Origin: Deltaproteobacteria bacterium
GTDB taxonomy: Bacteria; Desulfobacterota; Binatia; UTPRO1
Assembly: GCA_020848745.1 (NCBI GenBank)
Contig: JADLHM010000098.1
Coordinates: 1-64,000, forward strand
Length of the DNA stretch: 64,000 bases
Reading direction: 5' to 3'
Under the pieces are notes generated by a model that saw only the letters and a program-made list of their open reading frames with translations, was not told where the DNA came from and did no database searches. Below, piece after piece: positions 16,801 through 25,923 of the stretch (its first letter is position 1; each line of letters opens with the position of its first letter). The translations under genes were made by a program, and so were the position numbers.

Positions 16801-18480
16801 CCCGCTCTTGCCGATCATCGTGTCGTCGAAGGGCGAGCCGATCACGCGCGTCACCTTCTTCACGTCGTCGGTGCCCTCGCCGGTCGCGACGCCGGTCGCG
16901 AGGTTCACGTGCACCGGACCGGGTGCCGCGGCGTAGGTGAGGGTGCCGCCCGAGAACGTGTCGTTGCCGGTACCGCCCGCGACGAGCGTCGCGGTGTTGC
17001 TCGCACTCAGCGTGTTGTCGCCGTCGTTGCCGGTCACCGTGTCGGCGTTCGAGCCCGCGAGAACGTTCTCGAAGTTCGCGAATTGCCCGGCGGCGCCGCT
17101 CTGCACGATCTGCCGCGCCGGCCCGCCGCCCGGGCCGACCCGCACGAGCTCGGCGTCGCTCCGCAGGTCGAAGGTCGACGTCGAGCCGGCGACGCAGGTC
17201 GTGCGCGTATGGGAGATCGTGTCGCTGCCTTCGTTCGGGAGCTCGACGACGGTCTTGGTCTCGAGGCTCGCACTCTGCCGGCACCCGAATTGATATGTGT
17301 CGTCGCCGTCGCCGCCCTCGTAGCGGTCGTTGCCGCAGTCGACGAACTCGCTGGCGCCGGGGAGGCGGAGGAAGCCGGTCATCTCGTTGAAGGTGTCGGC
17401 GCCGTCGCCGCCGACGTAGACGTCGTTCCCGAGGCAGTCGTTGAAGATGTTGTCCTTGGCGTTGCCGGTGATCGTGTCCGATCCCTCGGTGCCGAAGATG
17501 CGGACGAACGATCCCCCCGTCGCGAGGGAGCCGTTGATCACGGTCTGGTTGCTCGCGGTGTGCCCGAGGACGCCGCCGCCGAGCCCGTTCGTCAGATCCA
17601 TCGTCATCGGGTCGTTGGCCGGCAGCCTGAGGAAGTCCATCGAGTTGTCGCCCGCCGTGTCGGTGATCGTCGCGGTCGTGCTCTGGATCGGCGTAATGTA
17701 GCCGAACAGGTAGATGTCCTTCTCGGTTCCGCCCGTGAACGCATCCGTGCCCGCGAAGACGTAGAAGACCGTGCCTTGATCGGACCCGACGAGCGTGTCG
17801 TCGCCGGTGCCGCCGACGATGCCGGCCGGTTTGAACGTGCTCGCGGGGTCGAGCTTCAGGACGCGGCCCGCGTGGGACGCGATCGCGTCGGGGTCGCCGC
17901 CGACGCCGCCGTTCAAGTCGACGGTGACGGCGTCGCTGATGCGGAAGTCCAGATACGTCCCGACGCCGGTCACGAGCAGCGTGTCGACCTCGCCGCTTGC
18001 CGGCTGCATCGGGAAGTCCAGGATCCCGAGACCGCTCGCGAGCGTGTCGCTTCCCGCGCCGCCGCCGACGACCTCGTCGATGAGACCGTCGTCGCTCCCG
18101 ACGTAGGTGTCGTCGCCGGGTCCGAGATCGACGCCGATGCCGTAGCCGCCGCTTGCCGCGGCCGCCGGGCCCGATACGAGGGTGCTCGAACCAAGGCGCG
18201 CGTTGCTGAAGCCGGCGGCGCGCGTGAAGCCCGAGAGATCGACCAGATTCGGAAAGCCGCCGCTCGCCGTCACGAGGACGCTCGTCACGGCCGTGCAGGC
18301 GGTCGAGGGCGTCGGATCCGCACCGTTCACCTTGGCCTGGCCGCCGCTGCAGGTGACGGCCGCGTCGTCGGCGGCGCTGAGCGTGACGGTGAGCGTCCCG
18401 CCGGAGACGGTCGCGGTGAGCGCGGCCGACGCGTCCGTCGCCGCGGCCAGGAGGAGCAGGAGGGCGATCGCGATGCGCAC
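13891..18480 (-). CDS. Giant secreted protein: RTX-type repeats, beta-propeller-like repeats, two Cys modules
   Basis: 1529 residues. A signal peptide (MRIAIALLLLLAAATDASA) is followed by ~650 residues of calcium-binding RTX-type nonapeptide repeats (GGTGDDTLVG, GGAGADTMYG, NGDAGNDTF), then about nine ~50-residue repeats of the form ADGSRVFF..D.DVYER..G.L.LIS (about 697-1150) likely to fold as propeller blades. The C-terminus has CDNCLDDDGDAAVD, a Ca-binding-like loop, and two tandem ~140-residue cysteine modules (about 1200-1345 and 1375-1527), each beginning KCQK(A/G)LAK. Probably exported and calcium stabilised; no enzymatic site seen. Confidence 0.78.
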   Translation of the reverse strand: MRIAIALLLLLAAATDASAALTATVSGGTLTVTLSAADDAAVTCSGGQAKVNGADPTPSTACTAVTSVLVTASGGFPNLVDLSGFTRAAGFSNARLGSSTLVSGPAAAASGGYGIGVDLGPGDDTYVGSDDGLIDEVVGGGAGSDTLASGLGILDFPMQPASGEVDTLLVTGVGTYLDFRISDAVTVDLNGGVGGDPDAIASHAGRVLKLDPASTFKPAGIVGGTGDDTLVGSDQGTVFYVFAGTDAFTGGTEKDIYLFGYITPIQSTTATITDTAGDNSMDFLRLPANDPMTMDLTNGLGGGVLGHTASNQTVINGSLATGGSFVRIFGTEGSDTITGNAKDNIFNDCLGNDVYVGGDGADTFNEMTGFLRLPGASEFVDCGNDRYEGGDGDDTYQFGCRQSASLETKTVVELPNEGSDTISHTRTTCVAGSTSTFDLRSDAELVRVGPGGGPARQIVQSGAAGQFANFENVLAGSNADTVTGNDGDNTLSASNTATLVAGGTGNDTFSGGTLTYAAAPGPVHVNLATGVATGEGTDDVKKVTRVIGSPFDDTMIGKSGSGIVLSGGAGADTMYGDFSNVVNGDAGNDTITLAGGATANGGADDDTLIALLFVDTLNGDAGNDTFVLNGGLHTVHGGAGMDEIDMRNERDDTLDCGADADVVHADQGDTVNADCESVNPGGTGGAPDTTALALVSCGLGNVTFLAASADGSRVFVSTKEALVPTDGDTALDVYELTVDGVRLVSGGTANVDVAFDKISADGAHVFFETTEALPGTGDADTAYDVYERANGTLRLISGGSTNRDSYFGGATADGSRVWFTSSDGLVPADTDDVRDLYERHGATLTLISAPVATALPYVGFGGATADGTIVWFTTNKALLSGDSDGVADVYQRAGGTLTRITPNGLGFSTGFAGASADGSHVYYISDKAPMAIGVGGGTATGGPRAVGETSFTLYDWSAGTSTPVGANASFVGASTDGGRVVFATKQALLPADTDGAVDLYRREGVTLTLLSGSGGDVAVTFAAISADALRVVFATTEVLLPADTDLTTDVYVNDGGTLALLTPGTADVHAVFKGAAADTERVFFRTAEPLVAEDTDTGIDVYERGAGGVALVAGGTGNVTTFFGGTAQNGDVVFFLSDEQLLPADTDAERDLYAVGPSGFPPAPVCTPILPDEVCDNCLDDDGDAAVDRADPDCPEPADGAGAGLGAPKTLGKAAIKCQKALAKSGAKLSAAKLKRLQACAQSGFACVQQKPGDAACTVKAAAKCGKALAGLAADRAKLAAALGKACGPPVLEAADLLGDAGLGFDAEAEPCADRGVATLTSVSDVAACVRATAECRADAIFAAESPRGGELLAALGRDAAADTPCLGDTTNGAGQGLAGSAAKAAVKCQKGLAKAGAGFAGKEQKLLQKCVAAVAACVQLKAGDPACLAKARTTCGKLALKIAAAETKVGTTVAKSCGAVAAAGVLAADGLGFAIHTSTCAGMGVPALATLDDVAACTTRLHECRALQLLENQTPRLGELLDAGGVTP

Positions 18481-18642
18481 GGGGTGTGTCCGTCTTGTGC
18501 CCCGCCTCGTCGCGCGCAGTCAACGAGAAAAGCGCGGTGCGGCGCCTGCTATGGCGTGATGCGCGCCAGAACTCGTCCGCAGCGCTACCGTCGGCACCGG
18601 GAAGTTGCACGAGGGGCGCTGACCTGGGCAGCCAAATGAAGC

Positions 18643-18672
18643 GGGGGGCACGGGCCGGCGCCCGTGCCCCCC
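18643..18672 (-). terminator. Strong hairpin terminator after the beta-helix protein gene
   Basis: Perfect 13-bp arms GGGGGGCACGGGC (18643-18655) and its complement (18660-18672) with a 4-nt loop lie 28 bp after the stop of the minus-strand gene. On that strand the hairpin is followed by GCTTCATTT, a weak U-tract. Confidence 0.7.
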
Positions 18673-18699
18673 GTCGAGCCTAACGCTCGCGCGTTCGCG

Positions 18700-21600
18700 T
18701 CACAGCGCGTGGTCGAACAACCAGCCGTGACTGGTCTGTCGCCACATCGCGTGCACCGTCCACTCCACGTCGCCGACCCCGATGCGGGTGATCATCTCGG
18801 CCGCGGCCTCGCGGAGGTTTCCGTAGGCCACGATCGTCACCTTGAATGTCCCATCGCTGGTCCGCGCGGCGCTCAGGGTGTAGATGCCGCCGTCCACCTT
18901 GGCGAGCTTGTTCTTGTACTTGAAGCCGCCGTTCGGCCGCGCCGTCATCGAGCCCGCCGGCAGGCTGGTCGTGAAGATGACGGTGTCGACGCTCCGCTCG
19001 GGCGCCACGACCGGCGTCGTGAGCGAGAGCGTGACCGCCTGGCTGAAGTCGAGAGACTGCCCGGCCATCGGCACCAGGACACCGTGCGCCTTGAACTGAT
19101 CCAGCCTGTTCGTCTTGAAGCGGATGTTCGACGGATCCTTGCAGATGAGGCCCTGACACATGTTGTTGCAGGTGTCGCCGTTGAACGGCTTCTGCGGGTG
19201 GATCGGGTCGCACTCGAACTGGTTGCCGTCGTCGCACGACTCACCCGGGTCGACGACGCCGTTGCCGCAGAACGGCGTGGACGTCGGCGTCGGCGTCGGC
19301 GTCAGCGTGGCCGTGGCGGTCGCCGTGACGGTCGGTGTCGCCGTCACGGTCGGTGTCCCCGTGACGGTCGACGTCACGGTGGCGGTCGGCGTCGCCGTGA
19401 CGGTCGGCGTCGCCGTGACGACCGGCGTCATGGTCGGCGTCGGGCAGACCTGCGGCTCGAGGTCATAGGTCGCCCCGCAAGCCGAGAGGGCATCGACGTT
19501 GCCGTCGAAACCGGCCCACGCCGCGCCGCCGCCCCCGGTCTGCACCCGGAGCGAGTTGTTGTCGGTCGCGACCCGCGCGCCCGGGTACTGCGCCGCATAC
19601 CCCGCGAGCGTGGTGAGCGGCGGACCGCCCGCGCTGTCGTTGTCCGACCACCAGCCGCCGGCGGCCGCGTCCCACTGCTGCCAGACCCCGAGCGAGACGC
19701 AGCTCGGGTTGCCGCCGCACTGGTTCGGCACGATGCCGCTGTACGGCAGGAGGCCGTAGGTGCCGTTCTGATAGACCGGCTCGAAGAAGAGGCGGTCGTC
19801 GGTCGATCCGTTGCCGTCCAGGTCGACGCGCAGCTGGATGTACGTCGCCTGGCCGCCGCTGCCGAAGCTCGTCACGTACGTCCAGTACGTGAACGGCTCA
19901 TCGATGATGTCGGAGAGCAGCGTCCCGTTGCAGTCGCTCGTCCGGATGCGGGTGGCGTCGTCGCCGCTCGGCGGGTTGCCCGCCGTGCCGACGAACTGGT
20001 GCAAGCTGCCGCTGCCGAGCGGCGGAGTCGGCGGACCGGCGACGAAGTCGGCATCGGTGCCGCCCGCCGTGGTCGCGTCGCCGATGTCGGCGCCGAGCGT
20101 CTGGTCGTAGTTCACGAGTTCCCAGTTGCCCATCACGCACGGGGTGACGATGTCGCCGACGCACGACGGGATCGTTGCGCTGAAGGGCGAGAAATCGACG
20201 TTCGCCGTCACCGGGTCGCCCGAGCCGGGACCGACGCCGCTCGGACCGTCCGCCGCGCCCCAGTAGTTGTTCTCGGCGTTCAGCAGGCCGGCGCTGATGG
20301 CGCTGCCGTCGACGCCGGTCGCGTTGCCGTCGATGAGGTTGTCGTTCACGACGTTGGCGGCGGCATCGGTCGACACACCGACCTCGTACGCGAAGGCGTT
20401 GTCGTCGGTGACCACGTTGCAGGTCGCCGAGTTGCCGGTGCTGTCCTCCGGGATGCACAAGCCGAACGACCCACCCTCGAAGACGATGCCGTTGTTGTTG
20501 GAGCCGATCTGGTTCCCCGTGATGACGTTGTTCTTCGAAGAGAAGATCAGGATGCCGGTCGCGGTGCCGTTCGCCGGCAAGCCGGTGTAGCGGTGGCCGT
20601 TGACGGAGTTGCCCGTGATGGTGATCGGACCCCCGCCGAAGCCGACCTGGATGCCGTTCTGCGCGATCTGCGAGGTCGGACCGGCGCCGATCAGCGAGTT
20701 GCCGACGGCCGAGCCGGTCGTCGTGCCGGCGGGGGTGTCGGCGCAGCCGCAACCGTTGAACGTGAGCCCGTTCTTCTGGTAGCCGCTGATGGTCATCCCG
20801 GTCACGTCGACGTCGATCGCGTTGCCCGTGCTCGACTGGATGTACACGCCGAGTCCGTTCTGCATGCCGTCGAGCGGGTCGTTGCGGATGTGATCCACCG
20901 ACCCTCCGTTGATCGCGCCGGACGCGTTTCGATAGTAGACGCCGATGAAGCGCGCCGGCATCGGGTTGATGAGGGCGCCGCTCACGTTGACGTCGTTCAA
21001 CGTGACGCCGGTCACGCCCGAGACGAGCACGATTGCGGTGCCGAGACCGTTACTGCACGGACTCCCCTGGGTGTTGTCGGTGACGACCGAGCTCGGCTGG
21101 ATCAAGGCGCCATTGCCGTTGACCGTGATGCCGTTCTTCGTGATGTGCACCTGCTCGTCGTAGGTGCCGGGATCGACCTCGATGGTGTCGCCGTCGCACG
21201 CGACGTCGACCGCCTTCTGGATGGTCGCGCACGGCGCGCCCGCCTCACGGCAGTCGTTGTAGGTGTCGTCGCCCGTCGTCGACACGTAGCGGGTCGCCGC
21301 GAAGCACGGGCCGCTCGTGTACGAGATGTCGTCGAAGTGGAAGCCCTGACCCGCGACCCCCTCCGCCGCGCCGGAGACGCGGAAGAGCAGCGAGTCGACC
21401 GGGCGGGTCGGGTTGCCTTCCTGGTTACGGAAGTAGTCCTCCCACGACGTGCCGCGGAAGGCCGGGTTGCCGTCGACACTCACCCGCACGACGTCGTTCT
21501 GCGCGCCCTCGTAGAACTCCATCTCGAAGTCGATGCGGTGCCATTGCGTGCGGCTCAGATTGGTCGCGACGACGGCGAACTGGAAGTTGTCGGGAGGATT

Positions 21601-22185
21601 ACGGTAGTCGTAGAAGCTCACCGACAATCCCTGGCGGCCGTCACCGGGATCGACGACGTTGTCGCTCACCTGGACCCAGCTCATGCGCGCGCCGTCGCCG
21701 CGGTCGGGGCTGAGGACGACGTGCGAGTTCTGCGCCACGGCGGTCGCCGACGTGAACCATACCGTGCCGGTGATGCGCTGCTGCAGCGTGCCGCCCGCAA
21801 AGCCGTCAGCGGCGGAGCTCACTTCTCCGGCGCGATCGATCAGCGAGGGCGAGAAGGTCTGGTCGCCGAAGGATCCGATCGTGTAGACGCTGGACTCGCG
21901 GTAGCTCTGGCTCCCCGACAGCGCTTGCGCGCTCGAGACCTCCTGGTCGATCGAGGCGTTGATGGGAATCCCGGGAGGATTCTGCCCGCCCCAGCCGTCC
22001 TGACCGTCGATGCTGCCGGTCGTGTACGGCGGATTCTCGAAGTCGATGCTGCGAGTGTCGGCATTCGCCGCGCCGGTCGCGAGCACCAGCATCAAGGCCG
22101 CCGCGATCGCGGTCGTGCGCGCGACGCGGACGGGCAGGTTCGTGAGCGATACGCTCGGGCTCGGGCACGAGGATGAAGCACGCAT
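18700..22185 (-). CDS. Secreted parallel beta-helix protein with TP linker and DUF4215 repeat
   Basis: About 1161 residues. ATG 22185 is chosen because AGGAGGT lies 7 nt upstream. After a signal peptide with a long N-region (cleavage near ANA, ~40) there is a lectin/laminin-G-like jelly-roll domain (to ~290), a right-handed beta-helix (RYVSTTGDDTYNDCREAG start ~295, many N-x-I-xGN rungs to ~670), a second beta-rich domain, a Thr-Pro linker (~913-970), a DUF4215 cysteine repeat (CGNGVVDPGESCDDGN, ~972) and a ~145-residue C-terminal domain. Such beta-helices are carbohydrate-binding or -cleaving surface proteins; no catalytic residues can be assigned. Confidence 0.78.
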   Translation of the reverse strand: MRASSSCPSPSVSLTNLPVRVARTTAIAAALMLVLATGAANADTRSIDFENPPYTTGSIDGQDGWGGQNPPGIPINASIDQEVSSAQALSGSQSYRESSVYTIGSFGDQTFSPSLIDRAGEVSSAADGFAGGTLQQRITGTVWFTSATAVAQNSHVVLSPDRGDGARMSWVQVSDNVVDPGDGRQGLSVSFYDYRNPPDNFQFAVVATNLSRTQWHRIDFEMEFYEGAQNDVVRVSVDGNPAFRGTSWEDYFRNQEGNPTRPVDSLLFRVSGAAEGVAGQGFHFDDISYTSGPCFAATRYVSTTGDDTYNDCREAGAPCATIQKAVDVACDGDTIEVDPGTYDEQVHITKNGITVNGNGALIQPSSVVTDNTQGSPCSNGLGTAIVLVSGVTGVTLNDVNVSGALINPMPARFIGVYYRNASGAINGGSVDHIRNDPLDGMQNGLGVYIQSSTGNAIDVDVTGMTISGYQKNGLTFNGCGCADTPAGTTTGSAVGNSLIGAGPTSQIAQNGIQVGFGGGPITITGNSVNGHRYTGLPANGTATGILIFSSKNNVITGNQIGSNNNGIVFEGGSFGLCIPEDSTGNSATCNVVTDDNAFAYEVGVSTDAAANVVNDNLIDGNATGVDGSAISAGLLNAENNYWGAADGPSGVGPGSGDPVTANVDFSPFSATIPSCVGDIVTPCVMGNWELVNYDQTLGADIGDATTAGGTDADFVAGPPTPPLGSGSLHQFVGTAGNPPSGDDATRIRTSDCNGTLLSDIIDEPFTYWTYVTSFGSGGQATYIQLRVDLDGNGSTDDRLFFEPVYQNGTYGLLPYSGIVPNQCGGNPSCVSLGVWQQWDAAAGGWWSDNDSAGGPPLTTLAGYAAQYPGARVATDNNSLRVQTGGGGAAWAGFDGNVDALSACGATYDLEPQVCPTPTMTPVVTATPTVTATPTATVTSTVTGTPTVTATPTVTATATATLTPTPTPTSTPFCGNGVVDPGESCDDGNQFECDPIHPQKPFNGDTCNNMCQGLICKDPSNIRFKTNRLDQFKAHGVLVPMAGQSLDFSQAVTLSLTTPVVAPERSVDTVIFTTSLPAGSMTARPNGGFKYKNKLAKVDGGIYTLSAARTSDGTFKVTIVAYGNLREAAAEMITRIGVGDVEWTVHAMWRQTSHGWLFDHAL
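19270..19445. repeat. Tandem degenerate repeats encoding a second Thr-Pro linker
   Basis: Contiguous ~18-24 bp repeats (GTCGGCGTCGCCGTGACG variants) encode TPTVTAT-type sequence on the minus strand, separating the main body from the DUF4215 repeat. Confidence 0.8.
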
Positions 22186-22381
22186 CGGTAAACCTCCTGG
22201 TAGGGATGGTGGGTGACGGACCAATCACCGTGTGAGGTCCCACGGTGAACCTCCGGAGGTCAACGAAAATGCGCGCGACGTACGACGAAACATAGCGCCA
22301 AATCGGCGCATCTCATGCGTGGGCACGCGACCGCCGACGCGAGGTCGGCGCGCGTCGGCGGTCGGCCCGGGGCCGGCGCGG

Positions 22382-22726
22382 TCAGCTCTCGGCGATCGGT
22401 TGGCCGTCGACCCGCGTCTGGCCGGCCTTGTTGTCCACCGTCAGGTGCGCGTCGTACCAGGTCAGCGTGGGCCGCACCCCGAAGGTCTGCGTGTACTCCT
22501 GCAGCTTGCTCTCGGTGAACCAGGCTTCGGCGGCGGCGCGGCTTTCCCAGACGTAGATACCGCCCGCGCCGTCTTTGCCGCGCACGTAGTCTTTGCTGAT
22601 CAGGCCGCGCTCACCCATCTTGCGGAACTTCGGTGCGGAACCTTTGGCGATCGCGATGAACGCTTCTCCGTCGGGCACCGGAACGGTGAAATGACAGATG
22701 ACGATGCAGGGGGCCATGGGCTTCAT
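22382..22726 (-). CDS. YdhR-like putative monooxygenase / dimeric alpha-beta barrel protein
   Basis: 114 residues of the ferredoxin-like dimeric alpha-beta barrel fold, with the pattern of YdhR-type proteins: IVICHFTVP, then LISKDYVRGKDGAGGIYVWES and AAAEAWFTESKLQEY. These small proteins are linked to aromatic oxidation or act as stress-related monooxygenases; the role here is not established. GAGGAGATG lies 3-9 nt upstream of ATG 22726 region; a second in-frame ATG is at 22717. A GACAGT inverted repeat lies ~80-90 bp upstream. Confidence 0.75.
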   Translation of the reverse strand: MKPMAPCIVICHFTVPVPDGEAFIAIAKGSAPKFRKMGERGLISKDYVRGKDGAGGIYVWESRAAAEAWFTESKLQEYTQTFGVRPTLTWYDAHLTVDNKAGQTRVDGQPIAES

Positions 22727-22800
22727 CTCCTCGCTTTCGAATGACCGCGCCGACGATGCCGCCGGCGCCGTGGCAAATGGCAGTAGAGATCCGAACGTCC

Positions 22801-22818
22801 GACAGTTGGCATACTGTC
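22801..22818. promoter_or_regulatory. Inverted repeat upstream of the YdhR-like gene
   Basis: GACAGT (22801-22806), 6-nt spacer, ACTGTC (22813-22818), a perfect dyad. Its right half overlaps a minus-strand TTGACA (22820-22815) that could be a -35 box, though no good -10 is seen at 16-18 bp. Candidate operator. Confidence 0.35.
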
Positions 22819-22952
22819 AACGCGCCCTTGCGAAAAGCCCCGTGGAGCTGCCCCGAGCGTCATGCGCTGACGCGTAGGATGGAGGCCGTCCCGCCGGTCG
22901 TTCACGAGCGATGCCCGGCCCGCCTCGCGCCCGGCCCTGATCGGGATCGGGC

Positions 22953-23569
22953 TCACCGCGACTTCGCGACCGCCGTGAACGGCACCACCTCGGCGCGCGG
23001 CTTCTCGACCCCGCCCTCGACGAGGAAGAAGCGCCAGAACACGAGCCCGAAGGCGCGCCCCTCGGTATCGAGCCAGTTCGGGTGCCCGGGGTCGCGGTGG
23101 GCGAGCACGATCTCGAAGCTGCCGTCGGGACGCGCAGCTCCGGGTCGAGCGCCAGGAGCTCGAAGAGGATCGTCGTGCCGGAGCGCGCCGGACCGGTGAC
23201 GATCACCGGCGCGACGACGGGCGCGTGGGCGATCGCGGGCTGCGCGTCGACCTCGCCGATCAGGAGGAGCCGCGTGCGGAGAGCGCGCAACAGCTCCTGC
23301 CGCATCATCAGTCGGCCGACGACGTGCATCGGGGCGGCGTCGAGCGCGTCCGCGAGCTTCGTGAAGCGCTCGCGCCAGGCGGGGTCGCCGAAGTCGCCGC
23401 GTGGCGCCGCGCCGTCGAGCGAGCGTTCCGCCTCGGCGAGGAGCATCGAACCGTCGAGCGGCACGATGCGCCGCGCGTCGCCGCCGACCGAATCGGCTAT
23501 CGCGTTCAGGCGCCGTACCCAATCCGGACGGCGATAGCGTTCCGCCATCGGCCGCAGTCGCTCGCTCAT
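22953..23569 (-). pseudogene. Sulfotransferase N-terminus joined out of frame to a DUF1214 C-terminus
   Basis: The first ~143 codons (23569 to about 23140) encode the start of a PAPS-type sulfotransferase with the P-loop VIVTGPARSGTTILFELLALDPE. Sequence similarity to sulfotransferases stops there. In the next frame, from about 23130 to the stop at 22953, the reading is DGSFEIVLAHRDPGHPNWLD, FWRFFLVE and PRAEVVPF, the C-terminal end of a DUF1214-type protein. The simplest reading is a deletion that removed the end of one gene and the start of its neighbour. Neither frame alone encodes a complete protein, so this is annotated as a broken composite. Confidence 0.7.
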
Positions 23570-23675
23570 CTCGCTGTCCCCGGGCGTATCCGTCGAAAAG
23601 GCGCCCGACGGCCGAGCTACGCCAGACGCCGCGGCAGCGTCAACGGGAGCGGGAAGCCCAGCTTCGCGGCCCAGA

Positions 23676-24191
23676 CTAGCGAACGGCGCTCATCACCAGC
23701 GGACAGCCGCCAATCATCGGGTCGGCGGTCGCGGTCCGCTTCAGGCTCCCGGTGCAGGTGAAGGTGGCGTCGGTCACGCCGACGCCGCTCAAGTTCTTGC
23801 CCGCCACCACCGCGATCAACTTGATCGTGCCCTTGCCCTTGCTCGGCGTCGTGGACACCTTGGCGCGCACGGTGACGCCGAAAACGGGATCGGGTTCGTT
23901 GCCGCATGCGACGAATCCGGCCTCGCCCTTGTCGGGCTTCTGCGCGTTCGCGACCGTGATGCCGACCGCATGGGTGAGGAACGAGAAGCCCTGGAACATG
24001 ACGTAGACGTCGCGTCCGCTCTGCGAGACGTCGGCGAGGATCGGGGTCTTGCCCGTGAACTTCGCGCCGTCGCCGAGCCCCTTGCACGTCGCCTTGCCGC
24101 TCCAGGTTCCGGTCAGATCGAACGCTCCGGCCGTGCTCGCGCCCAGGGTCAGCGCCAGCGCCGCCACCATGGTGATGGGTAGGATTCGCAT
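23676..24191 (-). CDS. Secreted hypothetical protein with signal peptide
   Basis: 171 residues. A clear signal peptide (MRILPITMVAALALTLGASTAGA) leads into a beta-rich mature domain beginning FDLTGTWSGKATCKGL, which looks like a small beta-barrel with four cysteines in the mature part. No named family is recognised. It is divergent from the MATE gene. Confidence 0.6.
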   Translation of the reverse strand: MRILPITMVAALALTLGASTAGAFDLTGTWSGKATCKGLGDGAKFTGKTPILADVSQSGRDVYVMFQGFSFLTHAVGITVANAQKPDKGEAGFVACGNEPDPVFGVTVRAKVSTTPSKGKGTIKLIAVVAGKNLSGVGVTDATFTCTGSLKRTATADPMIGGCPLVMSAVR

Positions 24192-24347
24192 GCGGGTGGG
24201 TTTCCACGTGACGTGCCAACCCGGGCGCCGGCTGCAAGCCCCCGAGCGGGCGGTGCCCGCGCCGCGCGTCCTTCGCAGGGTTGGGAAGGGCTGGCGGCCG
24301 TGTTTCCGGGACGTGCAAAACGCCGGCGCTCCGGGCATGCCCTCGGC

Positions 24348-25697
24348 GTGAGCGAGCGCGCGCACCCGACCCGGCTCCTCGACGTCGCGCCGCTCGCGGC
24401 GGTGGCGCGCCTCGCCGCGCCGACGACGGTCGTGATGGCGGTCTCCGCGGTCTCGAACGTCGTCTACACGTACTTCGTGAGCCGCCTCGGTGTGGACGCG
24501 ATCGGCGCCGTGTCGCTCGTGTTCCCCGTCTCGCTCCTCGCCGTCACCGCGATGGGCGGCGGCATCGGCGCTGGTGCGACGTCCGCCATCGCGCGCGCGC
24601 TCGGCGCCGGCGAGCGCCATGAGGCCGCGGCGCTCGCCGGGCAGGCGCTCGTCCTCGCGGTGGCGCTCGGTCTCGGGTTCGGCGTCGCCGCCTGGCTCGG
24701 CGTGGGAACGCTCTTCGGCCTCATGGGCGCGTCCGGCGCGGTGCACGAAGGCGCGACGGCCTTTGCCCGCGTGCTCTTCGGCGGCGTCGCCATCACGTTC
24801 TTCGGCATGATGCTCGACGGCGTCATGCGCGCCGAGGGCAACGTGCGGACGCCCGCGACGTGGGCGACCACGTCGCTCGTGGCGCAGATGGCCGTCACCC
24901 CGCTCTTCATGTTCCGCTTCGGCTGGGGCTTGATCGGCGGCGCGCTCGCGATGCTCGCGTGTCAGGCAAGCGCGATCGTGCCGCGGCTCTTCTGGGTGTT
25001 CGGAGGGCGCGGCGCGGTGCGTCCCGCGCTCCGGTCCGCGCACGCGGGGCTCGACCCGGTGCGCGAGATCGTGCGGGTCGGCGTTCCGGCGGCGCTTTCG
25101 ACCTCCGTGAACAACGTCGGCCTGATGGTGCTGACAGGGGTCGTCGCGCGCCTCGGCGCGCCCGACCTCGCGGCGTACGGCCTCGGGACGCGGCTCGACT
25201 TCGTGCTCATGTCGCTCGCCTACGGCGTCGGCGCGGCGGTGCTCACCCTGGTCGGCCTCGCGGCGGGCGCGACCCGCGAGGACCGCATCCAGGAGTTCGT
25301 GGGTCACGGCGTCGTGATCGTCGTCCTGCTCCTCGCCGTGCCGGGTCTCGTCGTCTGGTGGCGGCCGGCGCTCTGGCTCGCCATGTTCAGCGACGACCCC
25401 GGCGTGCTCGCGGTCGGGAGCTCGTACTTCCGGATGATTGCGCCGACCTATCCCTTCGTCGGCGTCAGCATGGTGGTCGCGTTCGCGTTCCAGGGCCTCG
25501 GCCGGGCGGCGCTTCCGCTCGTGGTGTCGATCGCGCGCATCGCCGCCGTGCTGATCGCGGCGATCGTCTCCGTCCGCCTCGGGTTCGACGAGCACGCCGT
25601 CTTCCTCTGCATCGCGCTCGGCAACGTCGCGGGCGCGATCGCGCTCGGCGCGATCTTCGTGGCCACCTGCCGCGCCCGCGTCCCTACCGCGCGCTGA
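24348..25697 (+). CDS. MATE family efflux transporter
   Basis: About 449 residues with twelve hydrophobic helices in two homologous halves, as in MATE (NorM/DinF) antiporters. The first half carries RLAAPTTVVMAVSAVSNVVYTYFVSRLG and the second REIVRVGVPAALSTSVNNVG, the duplicated helix-1/7 signature. GTG 24348 is preferred: residues upstream of it in the open frame are Arg-rich and not membrane-like. It probably exports cationic drugs or metabolites using Na+ or H+. Confidence 0.88.
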   Translation: MSERAHPTRLLDVAPLAAVARLAAPTTVVMAVSAVSNVVYTYFVSRLGVDAIGAVSLVFPVSLLAVTAMGGGIGAGATSAIARALGAGERHEAAALAGQALVLAVALGLGFGVAAWLGVGTLFGLMGASGAVHEGATAFARVLFGGVAITFFGMMLDGVMRAEGNVRTPATWATTSLVAQMAVTPLFMFRFGWGLIGGALAMLACQASAIVPRLFWVFGGRGAVRPALRSAHAGLDPVREIVRVGVPAALSTSVNNVGLMVLTGVVARLGAPDLAAYGLGTRLDFVLMSLAYGVGAAVLTLVGLAAGATREDRIQEFVGHGVVIVVLLLAVPGLVVWWRPALWLAMFSDDPGVLAVGSSYFRMIAPTYPFVGVSMVVAFAFQGLGRAALPLVVSIARIAAVLIAAIVSVRLGFDEHAVFLCIALGNVAGAIALGAIFVATCRARVPTAR

Positions 25698-25923
25698 GCC
25701 GCGTCGGGCTTCCGGGTCGGGCGCCGCGATGCTGACCGCATTTCTCACCAGGTCCCTGCTGCGAGCGTCAATCGCACGCCACCTCGGGCCGTACTCGCGC
25801 CGCGCTCCTCAACGGACTGTCCAGTCCGCCTGCGTCGCTCGGCGCTCCGTGCGGCCCGATCTGCCGCACGCTTGGCGCTCTCGCGACGTGGACCTGGTGA
25901 GAAATGTGGGCTAGCGGACGGCC

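Noticed and set aside
19270-19445. Second short tandem repeat block considered as a CRISPR array or VNTR
   Set aside because: It also encodes an in-frame Thr-Pro linker with no spacers.
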